Shown in pieces: positions 56,603 through 64,000 of a stretch of DNA of 64,000 bases. The DNA is from Planctomycetota bacterium (lineage in GTDB: Bacteria > Planctomycetota > Planctomycetia > Pirellulales > PALSA-1355), in contig QQVE01000053.1 of NCBI GenBank assembly GCA_003389325.1, forward strand, positions 1 to 64,000, given 5' to 3'. The notes under the pieces were generated by a model. That model saw nothing but the letters and a program-made list of their open reading frames with translations. It made no database searches and was not told where the DNA came from. A program made the position numbers and the translations under genes. Every line of letters begins with the position of its first letter. Position 1 is the stretch's first letter.

Positions 56603-58252
56603 TCAAACGACCGTCGCGTCGCAACGACCGTAGACTTCGGCCAGTGCGCACATCACTTCGCCTACCGTGGCCCGGGCCCGTACGGCGTCGATGAGCGTGG
56701 GCATGGTGTTCTCTTCGGCTTCGGCGGCGCGACGCACGTCGGCGAGCGTGCGATCCAGATCGTCCTGGCTGCGGTCGGCTTTCACCCGGTGGAGCGACTC
56801 GATCTGGCCGCTTTCGACGGCCTGGTCGATTTCCAGAAGTTCGAGGGGCTTTTCGTCGGCTTCCTGGAAGGCGTTCACGCCGACGATCAGCTTGTGCTTG
56901 GCGTCGACTTCGCGCTGGTAGGCGAACGCCGCGTCGGCGATCTCGCGGCGGAAGAAACCGCGGTCGATGGCCGGAAGCATGCCGCCGAGCTCTTCGATGC
57001 GCTCGAAGTACCGGCCCGCTTCCTGCTCCATCTGGCGGGTGAGCGTTTCGACGAAGTAGCTGCCGCCCAGCGGATCGACCGTGTTGGTCACGCCCGTCTC
57101 GTGCGCGAGCACCTGCTGCGTGCGCAGCGCCAATGTCACGGCGTGTTCCGAGGGCAGGGCGAGCGTTTCGTCCATGCTGTTGGTGTGCAGCGACTGGCAG
57201 CCGCCCAGCACGGCGGCCAGGGCCTGGTAGGCCACGCGAATCAGGTTCACCTCGGGCTGCTTGTCCTGCAGCGTGCAGCCGGCGGTCTGGGCGTGGAACC
57301 GCAGCTTGCACGAGGCTTCCTGTTTGGCTCCATAATGATTGCGCAACCGCTCGGCCCACACGCGCCGCGCCGCGCGGTACTTGGCGATCTCCTCGAACAG
57401 ATCATTGTGGGCATTGAAAAAGAAGCTCAACCGGCCGGCGAACTCGTCGACCCCCAGCCCCCGCTCGAGGCCCTGGTCGATGTAGTGGAAGCCGTCGGCC
57501 AGGGTGAAGGCCAATTCCTGCACGGCCGTGGAGCCGGCCTCGCGAATGTGGTAGCCGGAGACCGACACCGGGTTCCACTTCGGCACGTGACGCGTGCAGA
57601 ACTCGATCACATCGACCGTCAACCGCACCGAAGGCTCGGGCGGAAAGTAGATCTCGTTCTGGGCGTGAAACTCCTTGAGCGTGTCGTTCTGAATCGTGCC
57701 CCGCAGCGAGCGCCAGTCGACGCCCGAGTCCTGCGCGTGGGCCAGGTAGAAGGCCATCACCACCACGGCCGGCGCGTTGATCGTCATCGACACCGAGAGC
57801 TTGCCAATGTCGATGCCGTCGAACAGTTGCCGCATGTCTTCGATCGTGTCGACCGCCACGCCCAATCGGCCGACTTCGCCGAGGGAGCGCGGGTCGTCGC
57901 TGTCGATGCCCATCAACGTGGGCAGGTCGAAGGCCGTGCTCAGCCCGGTTTGACCCTTGGCCACGAGGAACTTGAACCGCTCGTTGGTTTGCCTGGCCGT
58001 GCCGAACCCGGCGAACTGCCGCATGGTCCACAGCCGGCCGCGATGCATCGTGGCGTGCACGCCGCGCGTGTAGGGGAACTGGCCCGGGTAGCCCAACTCC
58101 GTGTCGTAGTCGAAGTCTTCGAGGTTGTCCGGCGTGTAGAGCGGGTCGATGGGCACGCTGCTGACGGTGGTGGGCGGCTGCACCGGCGGCGGAGCGTTCT
58201 CGATCTCCTTTTGCCACTGGGCCCAAAGCTTGCGATCCATGGCAGTAGCCAT
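56603..58252 (-). CDS. Acyl-CoA mutase large subunit, isobutyryl-CoA mutase-like
   Basis: The 549-residue TIM-barrel subunit rearranges acyl-CoA carbon skeletons with adenosylcobalamin. Conserved blocks include PYTRGVHATMHRGRLWTMRQF, SVSGYHIREAGSTAVQEL and SLHTNSMDETLALPS. The specificity residues read Phe80 (RQFAGFG) and Gln198 (EFHAQNEIY), the spacing of 118 matching Tyr89/Arg207 of methylmalonyl-CoA mutase. Phe/Gln is the isobutyryl-CoA mutase pair, so methylmalonyl-CoA is an unlikely substrate; butyryl/isobutyryl-CoA interconversion is inferred. It is the first gene of the mutase operon. Confidence 0.9.
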   Translation of the reverse strand: MATAMDRKLWAQWQKEIENAPPPVQPPTTVSSVPIDPLYTPDNLEDFDYDTELGYPGQFPYTRGVHATMHRGRLWTMRQFAGFGTARQTNERFKFLVAKGQTGLSTAFDLPTLMGIDSDDPRSLGEVGRLGVAVDTIEDMRQLFDGIDIGKLSVSMTINAPAVVVMAFYLAHAQDSGVDWRSLRGTIQNDTLKEFHAQNEIYFPPEPSVRLTVDVIEFCTRHVPKWNPVSVSGYHIREAGSTAVQELAFTLADGFHYIDQGLERGLGVDEFAGRLSFFFNAHNDLFEEIAKYRAARRVWAERLRNHYGAKQEASCKLRFHAQTAGCTLQDKQPEVNLIRVAYQALAAVLGGCQSLHTNSMDETLALPSEHAVTLALRTQQVLAHETGVTNTVDPLGGSYFVETLTRQMEQEAGRYFERIEELGGMLPAIDRGFFRREIADAAFAYQREVDAKHKLIVGVNAFQEADEKPLELLEIDQAVESGQIESLHRVKADRSQDDLDRTLADVRRAAEAEENTMPTLIDAVRARATVGEVMCALAEVYGRCDATVV

Positions 58253-58343
58253 AGGAAGGTCCTCGAAGTTCGCCTGAAAAGTGATGTGTAAGCGGGGGGC
58301 AATCCCTTAGTTTAGGGGCTCAAAACGCGCCGAACAAGGCAAG

Positions 58344-59120
58344 CTAGGTCTCGCTCCAACGCGGCTCGCGCCGCTCCAGAAACGCTTGCATGCCTTCGAT
58401 CGCATCGGGGGCCCGGGCGTTTTCGATCATGATCTGTTCGGTCAGGGCGTAGGCCTGCTCGATGGGCAACTCCGCCTGATCGTAAAAGCCTTTCTTACCC
58501 AACCCGATCGTGTAGGGGCTGGCCGCGGCGATCTGCTCGGCCAGCGCCAACGTCGCCTGGGGCAGCTCGCCGATCGGCACGACCCGGTTGATCAGGCCGA
58601 TCCGCTCGGCCTCGCGGGCCGAGAGGGGTTCGGCCGTGAGCAGCATCTCCATCGTCTTCTTCTGACCGATAACGCGCGATACGGCCACCGCGGGCGTCGA
58701 GCAGAACAGGCCGATCTTGATCCCCGGCGTGGCGAAGCTCGCTTCGTCGGCGGCTACGACCAGGTCGCAGGTGACCGCCAACTGGCAGCCGGCGGCCGTG
58801 GCGATGCCCTGCACCTGGGCGATCACCGGCAGCGACAGCCCGCGAATCATTTGCATCGTCTCGCTGCACAGAGCGAACAGCGACTCGCGTTCGGCGTCGC
58901 TGGCGTCGATGATCTCGCGCAGGTCGTGCCCGGCCGAAAACGACGGGCCTTCGGCGCGGAGGATCACGCACTTCACGTCGCCGTCGCTCTCGGCCTCGTC
59001 GAGACGCTGGATCAACTGCGCGAGCGCGCGCCGCGACAGCACGTTGCGCCGCGCCGGGTTGTCGAGCGTGATCAGCCCCACGCTGCCGCGGGTCTCGAAG
59101 TGAACGAGCCGTTTTTCCAT
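58344..59120 (-). CDS. Enoyl-CoA hydratase/isomerase (crotonase) family protein, ECHDC3-like
   Basis: The product is 258 residues from the ATG giving MEKRLVHFETRGSVG. The crotonase fold is clear, with SAGHDLREI forming the oxyanion hole and ATAAGCQLAVTCDL and FATPGIKIGLF in the active-site region. The two catalytic Glu residues of classical hydratases are replaced by Gln (GCQLAV) and Gly (TPGIK), as in the ECHDC3 subgroup. It may thus do a reaction other than hydration, or none. It is followed by the mutase operon in the same direction, 91 bp apart; a link in acyl-CoA metabolism is only positional. Confidence 0.85.
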   Translation of the reverse strand: MEKRLVHFETRGSVGLITLDNPARRNVLSRRALAQLIQRLDEAESDGDVKCVILRAEGPSFSAGHDLREIIDASDAERESLFALCSETMQMIRGLSLPVIAQVQGIATAAGCQLAVTCDLVVAADEASFATPGIKIGLFCSTPAVAVSRVIGQKKTMEMLLTAEPLSAREAERIGLINRVVPIGELPQATLALAEQIAAASPYTIGLGKKGFYDQAELPIEQAYALTEQIMIENARAPDAIEGMQAFLERREPRWSET

Positions 59121-59151
59121 GGGCTCTCCTGTTGAGCTGGCGCTTGGTGGT

Positions 59152-60579
59152 CTAAATCCAGATGTCGCTGGTGCAGTCGCCGCCGGGGAAGCGCATCTCG
59201 TGCGCTCGGGCCGGGCCACCGGGCTCGGGGCCGAAGTCGACAAAGAAGTCTTCGTTGAGCCGCATGCCGCCCTGCGGGTCGCAATCGATCTGCAAGAGGG
59301 TCGAGCCCTTTTTGCCGATGTCGCCGTAGAACTGGTTGTCCCAACTGCTGTAGAGCGAATCGGTGACGTACAGCCGGCGCCCGTCGAGGCTCAACTGCAG
59401 CATCTGCGGTCCGCCGCGGAAATCGCTGCCGCGGAACTTACCCGACTTGCCGATCACGCCGCCCAGCCAGAGTTGCCCGGTGAGCTTGGGATGGGCCGGG
59501 TCGCTGACGTCGTACTGCCGCAGGTCGCCGTGCAGCCAGTTGGAGAAGTAGAGGAAGCGATCGTCCATCGACAGCACCAGGTCGGTGATCAGGCCCGGCA
59601 CCGGGAACGGAAAGTCCTCGGTTTCGACCGGTTCGACTTCGATGACCTTGTCGACCTGCCACTTGCCATTGGTCTTGTGCCAGTGCCACATCGTGCTCGA
59701 CAGGGCCGCTCCGACGAAGCCGTGGGAGCTGTCGGGGTTGTGGTGGAAGCGCACTTCGAGGGGAATCATGCCCGTGGCGCCCAGGTCGATCTTGTTGGCG
59801 AGCTTCCTTTCGTCCCAGTCCCAGAAGCAGAGCGAGTGGCCGTATTTTCCGGCCTCGACATCTTCGAGCTTGAAACCGGGGCGGAACGTGTTGGGCGCGC
59901 CCCACTCGCTGGAAATCATCACGTCGTGCCGCGGCTGGTACCAGAAGTCGTAGTTGAACGTCATGCCGCTGTCTGCGGGTTCCCAGCGGCCGACGATGTC
60001 GAAGTTTTCGTCCAACAGCAGGAAGCCGCCCGGCGTGTTGCCTTCGCCGTCGCCGAGCATCGAGATCATGATCTGTCCGTCGGGCAGGCAGTGGACGGTA
60101 TGCGGAGCGCTCAAGTTCGTCTTGTTGACGATTTCGGCTCCCTCGATCACCTTGTGCATCTTCGCCCGGCGGGGATTCTCGGCGTCGATGATATGGATCC
60201 GCCCGGAGAGCATGCCGGGCACGACCAGAAAGCGGCGCATGGCGTCTTGCTGGCCGTGGCAACTGCTGCACGCGTTCCAGCCGAAGTGGTGCAACTCGTC
60301 GCCCGGCGTGGGCATCATCACGCGATGCACGACCTGGGAGTAGGTCTTGGAATCGGGGTCGACGTCGACCACGGCCAGGTAGTCGGGCTGGCTGTCGGTG
60401 ATGCCGACCCGCAGCGCCGTGGCGAACAGCTCGCGTTCGCGCGGCGAAGCCATGGCCTCGGCCGGCGAAGCGTAAATGCGGCATTCCCCGTCGGTGTGGG
60501 CGGCCCAGCCGCGGTGTCCGAGCACGGTGCCTGAAAGCGTGGCGGCCACGGCCGTCGAGAGAAATTCGCGTCTTTGCAT
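59152..60579 (-). CDS. Selenium-binding protein family, methanethiol oxidase-like
   Basis: The product is 475 residues from the ATG giving MQRREFLSTAVAATLSG, a Tat-type signal. The SELENBP1/MtoX beta-propeller is recognisable from ELHHFGWNACSSCHG (conserved Cys), NLSAPHTVHCLPDGQ, GMTFNYDFWYQPRHDVMISSEWG, VRFHHNPDSSHGFVGAAL and FPGGDCTSDIWI at the end. The family oxidises methanethiol to formaldehyde, H2S and H2O2, probably in the periplasm and with bound copper. A likely methanethiol methyltransferase is 22 kb away. It precedes the crotonase gene, 31 bp apart. Confidence 0.9.
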   Translation of the reverse strand: MQRREFLSTAVAATLSGTVLGHRGWAAHTDGECRIYASPAEAMASPRERELFATALRVGITDSQPDYLAVVDVDPDSKTYSQVVHRVMMPTPGDELHHFGWNACSSCHGQQDAMRRFLVVPGMLSGRIHIIDAENPRRAKMHKVIEGAEIVNKTNLSAPHTVHCLPDGQIMISMLGDGEGNTPGGFLLLDENFDIVGRWEPADSGMTFNYDFWYQPRHDVMISSEWGAPNTFRPGFKLEDVEAGKYGHSLCFWDWDERKLANKIDLGATGMIPLEVRFHHNPDSSHGFVGAALSSTMWHWHKTNGKWQVDKVIEVEPVETEDFPFPVPGLITDLVLSMDDRFLYFSNWLHGDLRQYDVSDPAHPKLTGQLWLGGVIGKSGKFRGSDFRGGPQMLQLSLDGRRLYVTDSLYSSWDNQFYGDIGKKGSTLLQIDCDPQGGMRLNEDFFVDFGPEPGGPARAHEMRFPGGDCTSDIWI

Positions 60580-60638
60580 GACAGGGGCCCTTGCTGAGTG
60601 GAGGTGCGCGGCGATGGAGCGGAAGCGACGCCACACAA

Positions 60639-62657
60639 TTATATCGCGTCATCGATACCCGTCGTGGGGGGCGAGCCCGGCAACGGCGACTCGAAATCGC
60701 TGAGTTCTCGAGGCGGCACGGCCACCCGCAGGGCATTGAGCACGGCCAGCAGGTCGATTACCTCCTGGGTGATGGCCCCGGCCACCGGGGGCAACAGTCC
60801 CACGGACGCCACGCCCATGCCGGCGATGCTTAAGGCCATGCCCCCTAAGGCGCTTTGCAGGGCGATCGAGCGCATGCGCCGGCTGATATGCAGGAACTCG
60901 TCGACCCGCGCGAGCGAGGTGTCCATGATGACGGCGCCGGCGGCTTCGGCCGTGATGTCGCTGTGCTGGCCGAAGGCGATGCCCACGGTGGCGGCCGTCA
61001 GCGCCGGAGCGTCGTTGATGCCGTCGCCCAAAAAGAGCGTTCCGGCCCGGGCGGTCTCGTCGCGGACGATCCGCAGCTTGTCTTCGGGGCTCTGGTCGGC
61101 GAACACCTCGCGGATGCCGACCTTGTCGGCCAGGTAGCGCACTTCGCTCTCGCGATCGCCCGAGACGAGCATCACGCGCTCGATGTGGTGCCGCGGCCGC
61201 AGGTGGCCGACGAACGAGTAGCCCTCGGGCCGCGGCTCGTCGCGAAAGCGGTAGGTGGCCGCATAGCGCCCGTCGATGGCCACGTTGCACTCCAGGCCTC
61301 CGGCGACCGGCGGAAACTGTCCGGCGGCCGCCGGGTCGGCGGCGGCGATGAGCGCGCGGTTGGCGATCCAGACGTCCTGGCCTGCGACCGTGCCGCGCAG
61401 TCCCTCGCCGGGCGGTTCGCGCACCGAGGCGGCATTGAACAGCTCCAGACCCTCGCCCCGCGCCGCGTGGACGATCGCTTCGGCCAACGGGTGTTTGGAG
61501 TAGCGTTCGACGCTGGCGGCCAGGCGTAGCACGCGGCGGCGGTCGAAGCCACCGGCGACGTGCTGCTCGACCAGGTGCGGCTCGCCGAAGGTGAGCGTGC
61601 CGGTCTTGTCGAGAATCACCACGCGGCAGTTTTCCACCTGTTCGAGCACGGCGGGGTCTTTGATGATGATGCCCCGCCGCGCGGCCAGCGAAATCGAGCC
61701 GATGATCGCCACCGGAATCGCGATCAGCAGCGGGCAGGGCGTGGCCACGACGAGCACGGCCAGGAACCGGTCGGCCTGGCCGCTGGCGGCCCAAGCCACC
61801 AGGGCGATGCCCACGGCCAGCGGCGTGTAGAAGGCTCCCAGCTTGTCGCCCAGCCGGCGGATGCGCGGTCGGCGCTGCTCGCTGGCCTGCATCACCTGCA
61901 TGATCTTGGCGTAGCGCGAGTCGACCGCCATGCGGCTGGCCTGGATCGTGAGAGCCGAAGCGCCGTTGATGGCCCCGGAGAGCACGGTGGAGCCGGGCGT
62001 CTTAGACATCATGAACGGCTCGCCGGTCAGGTAGGCCTCGTCCATCACGCCGTGGCCTTCGAGCACCACGCCGTCGACGGGGCACACCTCGTGCGGCAGG
62101 ACGATCAGCACGTCGCCGACGGCCACGTCTTCCAGGGCGACGTCGACCAGGTCGCCTGCCCGCTTGCGATGGGCCACCTGCGGCATCCGCTTCGCCAGGG
62201 CCTCGAGCACGCTCGAGGCGCTGCGCACGGCAAAGCTTTCCAGCGCCCCGCCGCCGGAAAGCATCAGCACGACGAACGTGCCGGCCAGGTACTCCTCGAG
62301 AAACAGCGAAGTGACGATCGACAGGCCGGCCAGCAGGTCGGCGCCGAACTCGCGAGCCCAAAGCTTCCCCAGCAGGTCGTAGACCAGCGGCCCGCCGCCC
62401 AGGGCCAGCGCCACGAACAGCGGCGCGTTGTACGCCAGCGGCGGCACGTCCAGCGCGAAGCGCAGCAGCAGATGCAGCGCGATCGCGGCGACCGCCAAGG
62501 CGGCGATCCAGGCGTCACGCCGCTCGACGAACGTCGCTCGGGGCGCACTCCTTCCGCCGGCGCCGCCGGGCGGCGACTGTGCGGGCTCGGTCGCGGGTCG
62601 GCTTACCTGGCTCGTAACGTCGTCTCGGAAGAACGATCGCGCACGACCTTGTGACAA
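60639..62657 (-). CDS. Heavy-metal P1B-type ATPase without N-terminal metal-binding domain
   Basis: The 672-residue product has the P-type landmarks [17 protein letters not shown] (metal-binding CPx helix), DKTGTLT (phosphorylated Asp), KHPLAEAI and [13 protein letters not shown]. About eight membrane helices surround them. Cytoplasmic HMA domains are absent; the first ~45 residues are a low-complexity leader. It exports or imports a transition-metal ion; TPCPLL does not fix which. The start is a TTG overlapping the preceding cytochrome gene by 55 bp, so the true start may be further in. Neighbours are a small cytochrome and universal stress proteins. Confidence 0.88.
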   Translation of the reverse strand: MSQGRARSFFRDDVTSQVSRPATEPAQSPPGGAGGRSAPRATFVERRDAWIAALAVAAIALHLLLRFALDVPPLAYNAPLFVALALGGGPLVYDLLGKLWAREFGADLLAGLSIVTSLFLEEYLAGTFVVLMLSGGGALESFAVRSASSVLEALAKRMPQVAHRKRAGDLVDVALEDVAVGDVLIVLPHEVCPVDGVVLEGHGVMDEAYLTGEPFMMSKTPGSTVLSGAINGASALTIQASRMAVDSRYAKIMQVMQASEQRRPRIRRLGDKLGAFYTPLAVGIALVAWAASGQADRFLAVLVVATPCPLLIAIPVAIIGSISLAARRGIIIKDPAVLEQVENCRVVILDKTGTLTFGEPHLVEQHVAGGFDRRRVLRLAASVERYSKHPLAEAIVHAARGEGLELFNAASVREPPGEGLRGTVAGQDVWIANRALIAAADPAAAGQFPPVAGGLECNVAIDGRYAATYRFRDEPRPEGYSFVGHLRPRHHIERVMLVSGDRESEVRYLADKVGIREVFADQSPEDKLRIVRDETARAGTLFLGDGINDAPALTAATVGIAFGQHSDITAEAAGAVIMDTSLARVDEFLHISRRMRSIALQSALGGMALSIAGMGVASVGLLPPVAGAITQEVIDLLAVLNALRVAVPPRELSDFESPLPGSPPTTGIDDAI

Positions 62658-63013
62658 TTGACACAGCTTAGCGTCAATTGAACGTAGGCCAGCGACGCTC
62701 CGTCAAGGTTTTCTTCGTCGCCCATGCGGATCAGTTGCTTGTTGGCGTTCTGGAAGATCTTCAACTGGGCGCGATACTCGCCCGATCCGCGCACCCATTT
62801 CTCCATCTGCGACAGCGCGTTCATCGAGCGGGCGTTCTTGGAAATGGCCGGATAGTCTTCGCGGGCCAAGGCTTCGAGGATGTTCTCGGAGTACTCGAGT
62901 TTTTTTTGCATCCAGAAGCTGCCGGCTTCGTCGTCTTCGCCGCCTCGTGCTCCGGCGCCGGCGGCCACCAGGGCCGCGGTCACCGCGGCCGCGAGAATCC
63001 ATCGTGTGCTCAT
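62603..63013 (-). CDS. Small exported c-type cytochrome-like protein
   Basis: The product is 136 residues from the ATG giving [15 protein letters not shown], with an AGGAG ribosome-binding site 8 bp upstream. A signal peptide precedes an all-helical mature part with one haem motif [10 protein letters not shown] near the C-terminus (residue ~117). Its size and late CxxCH resemble cytochrome c' type four-helix bundles. It would carry electrons or sense small ligands in the periplasm. Its 3' end overlaps the P-type ATPase frame, implying co-transcription. Divergent from the universal stress protein genes. Confidence 0.78.
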   Translation of the reverse strand: MSTRWILAAAVTAALVAAGAGARGGEDDEAGSFWMQKKLEYSENILEALAREDYPAISKNARSMNALSQMEKWVRGSGEYRAQLKIFQNANKQLIRMGDEENLDGASLAYVQLTLSCVNCHKVVRDRSSETTLRAR

Positions 63014-63340
63014 GACGCAACTCCTGATCGTCGTGGAATAGAGCCCTACCTCTATGTATCGGTGCAATTGCCGGGCCGCATGGCTCACTTTGCCGCGGCC
63101 GTGCGAATTGATCGAACGCGCGGCGGCGCTGCAAGGACGGGTGCCGCGGCCGTGTGCGATTTTGAGCGACAGGTGCGCCCGGGGGCACACCGATCCCGGG
63201 CCGTTGGGGCGGGTCTGCCCGGCTCGCGGAAAATGTGCGAAAATACGAGGGGCGTGCCCTGCATGCACTCGCCCCCGAAAGCCGCGTGCGCCGCCGAGCG
63301 GGCGTCTCACCGCAATGCTAGCAACAGCAAAGGAAGAAGC
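63014..63340. other. Divergent promoter region of the cytochrome and universal stress genes
   Basis: 327 bp without a gene. Ribosome-binding sites AGGAG (minus strand) and AAGGAAGA (plus strand) flank it. A TTGATC at 63110 resembles half of an Fnr/Crp-type site, but its partner half is missing. Confidence 0.4.
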
Positions 63341-63787
63341 ATGTACGAACTGAACACGTTGTTGGTGCCGGTCGATTTTTCGCCCGTGTCGCGCGGCGTG
63401 GTCGAGCGGGCTGCGAAACTGGCAGGCGGCGACGATGCCGCGCTGATTTTGCTCCACGCCATCGACCCCGCCCTGGTGGACTTTGCCGCCAAGCTGGGGC
63501 TCGAATCGCGCGAGCAGGTCATCGAAAAGATGCGCGCTCACGCCGAAGAGGAACTCGCGGCGCTCAAGCAAAGCAGCGAAGTCGACATCGATGTGCAAAC
63601 CATCGTTTCCGAAGGCATTCCCTTTATCGAAATCCTTCGCAAGGCCGAAGACTTTCAGGTCGATGCGATCCTGATGGGCAAGTACGGCACGCGCGGCCAC
63701 ATCGAGAAGCTATTGTTCGGCACCACCGCCGAACGCGTCATCCGCGGTTCGCTGCGAGCCGTGATCGTCATTCCCGTCGAAGTTTGA
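63341..63787 (+). CDS. Universal stress protein (UspA family)
   Basis: The 148-residue protein starts at the ATG giving MYELNTLLVPVDFSPVS, with AAGGAAGA before it. It has the ATP-binding UspA motif MGKYGTRGHIEKLLFGTTAERVI (G-x2-G-x9-G-S/T type) and the N-terminal VPVDFS. Such proteins bind ATP and help survival under starvation, hypoxia or metal stress. A second Usp gene follows 38 bp later, and the metal ATPase lies opposite. Confidence 0.93.
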   Translation: MYELNTLLVPVDFSPVSRGVVERAAKLAGGDDAALILLHAIDPALVDFAAKLGLESREQVIEKMRAHAEEELAALKQSSEVDIDVQTIVSEGIPFIEILRKAEDFQVDAILMGKYGTRGHIEKLLFGTTAERVIRGSLRAVIVIPVEV

Positions 63788-63825
63788 GCGGCCGCCGCCA
63801 CGGGCCCGAAGATTTGAGATTCGCG

Positions 63826-64000
63826 ATGCAGAAGATTTTGTTTCCAACCGACTACTCGCCGGCCAGCAACGCCGCCCTGCGCTATGCGGTGGCCTTGGCC
63901 GGGCAGTCGCAGGCTGGTCTGCTCGCCGTGTTCGTCGAGCCCCCCTCGGTGCCCCCGCTGGGGCCGATCGAGGTGACCGAAGGCCGCATCGACGAAGAGG
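63826..64000 (+). CDS. Second universal stress protein, truncated by the window end
   Basis: The first 58 codons are present: the protein begins MQKILFPTDYSPASNAALR, a UspA N-terminus with the conserved Asp and Ser, and continues in frame to the window edge. It lies 38 bp downstream of the first Usp gene, in a tandem pair. The rest, including the ATP-binding loop, is outside the window. Confidence 0.85.
   Translation, partial: MQKILFPTDYSPASNAALRYAVALAGQSQAGLLAVFVEPPSVPPLGPIEVTEGRIDEE

Overview
This looks like chromosomal DNA of a high-GC planctomycete, probably in or near Pirellulales. The support is family content: two PVC-type large c-type cytochrome proteins, a DUF1501 protein, a redoxin/cytochrome/monooxygenase fusion, four PEP-CTERM proteins and two secreted Hint-domain proteins. 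Taxonomy is inferred from this content only; no rRNA is present. About 50 protein genes (one entering from the left, one leaving at the right) and one tRNA-His were found.

Layout. 1-4200: transposase tail and the sdhCAB operon. 4700-7200: receiver protein, a 2-oxoglutarate/Fe(II) oxygenase and a zinc-ribbon gene lying between two copies of the oxygenase 3' end. 7200-14300: a secreted EEP-family nuclease/phosphatase and two giant PVC cytochromes. 14500-23500: a co-directional set of two Hint proteins, a coiled-coil protein and two Hsp70-like ATPases. 23800-40500: redoxin/monooxygenase fusion, Spy-like protein, DUF1501, PhoD phosphatase, haem peroxidase, DegP-like and secreted Lon-like proteases, TetR with a likely MddA, tRNA-His, SDR reductase, metallophosphoesterase and a PEP-CTERM protein. 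41100-50600: carB, crcB plus DUF190, a second gene lying between copies of its neighbour's 3' end (HExxH protein), nhaA, an Ldh-family dehydrogenase and a membrane protein. 50900-54300: hsp20-lon and a TraR/DksA-type regulator. 54300-60600: PEP-CTERM protein, B12 acyl-CoA mutase cluster, crotonase and SELENBP-type methanethiol oxidase. 60600-64000: metal P-type ATPase, small cytochrome and two universal stress proteins.

The most unusual signals are structural. (i) In two unrelated places a single convergent gene sits between a complete gene and a ~120-bp duplicate of that gene's 3' end (6069-7140 and 45171-46350), as expected from integration of a small circle carrying the host gene's tail. 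(ii) A 142-bp palindromic element occurs five times in full and once as a half, and several repeat families in the window supply or touch stop codons. (iii) A telomere-like, G-quadruplex-capable inverted repeat ends carB, and a nested palindrome of about 380 bp lies upstream of the Ldh-family gene. Among proteins, the mutase carries the Phe/Gln pair of isobutyryl-CoA mutase rather than the Tyr/Arg of methylmalonyl-CoA mutase, a Lon-type Ser-Lys protease domain has been moved to an exported protein, and both Hint domains end in His-Asp instead of His-Asn.
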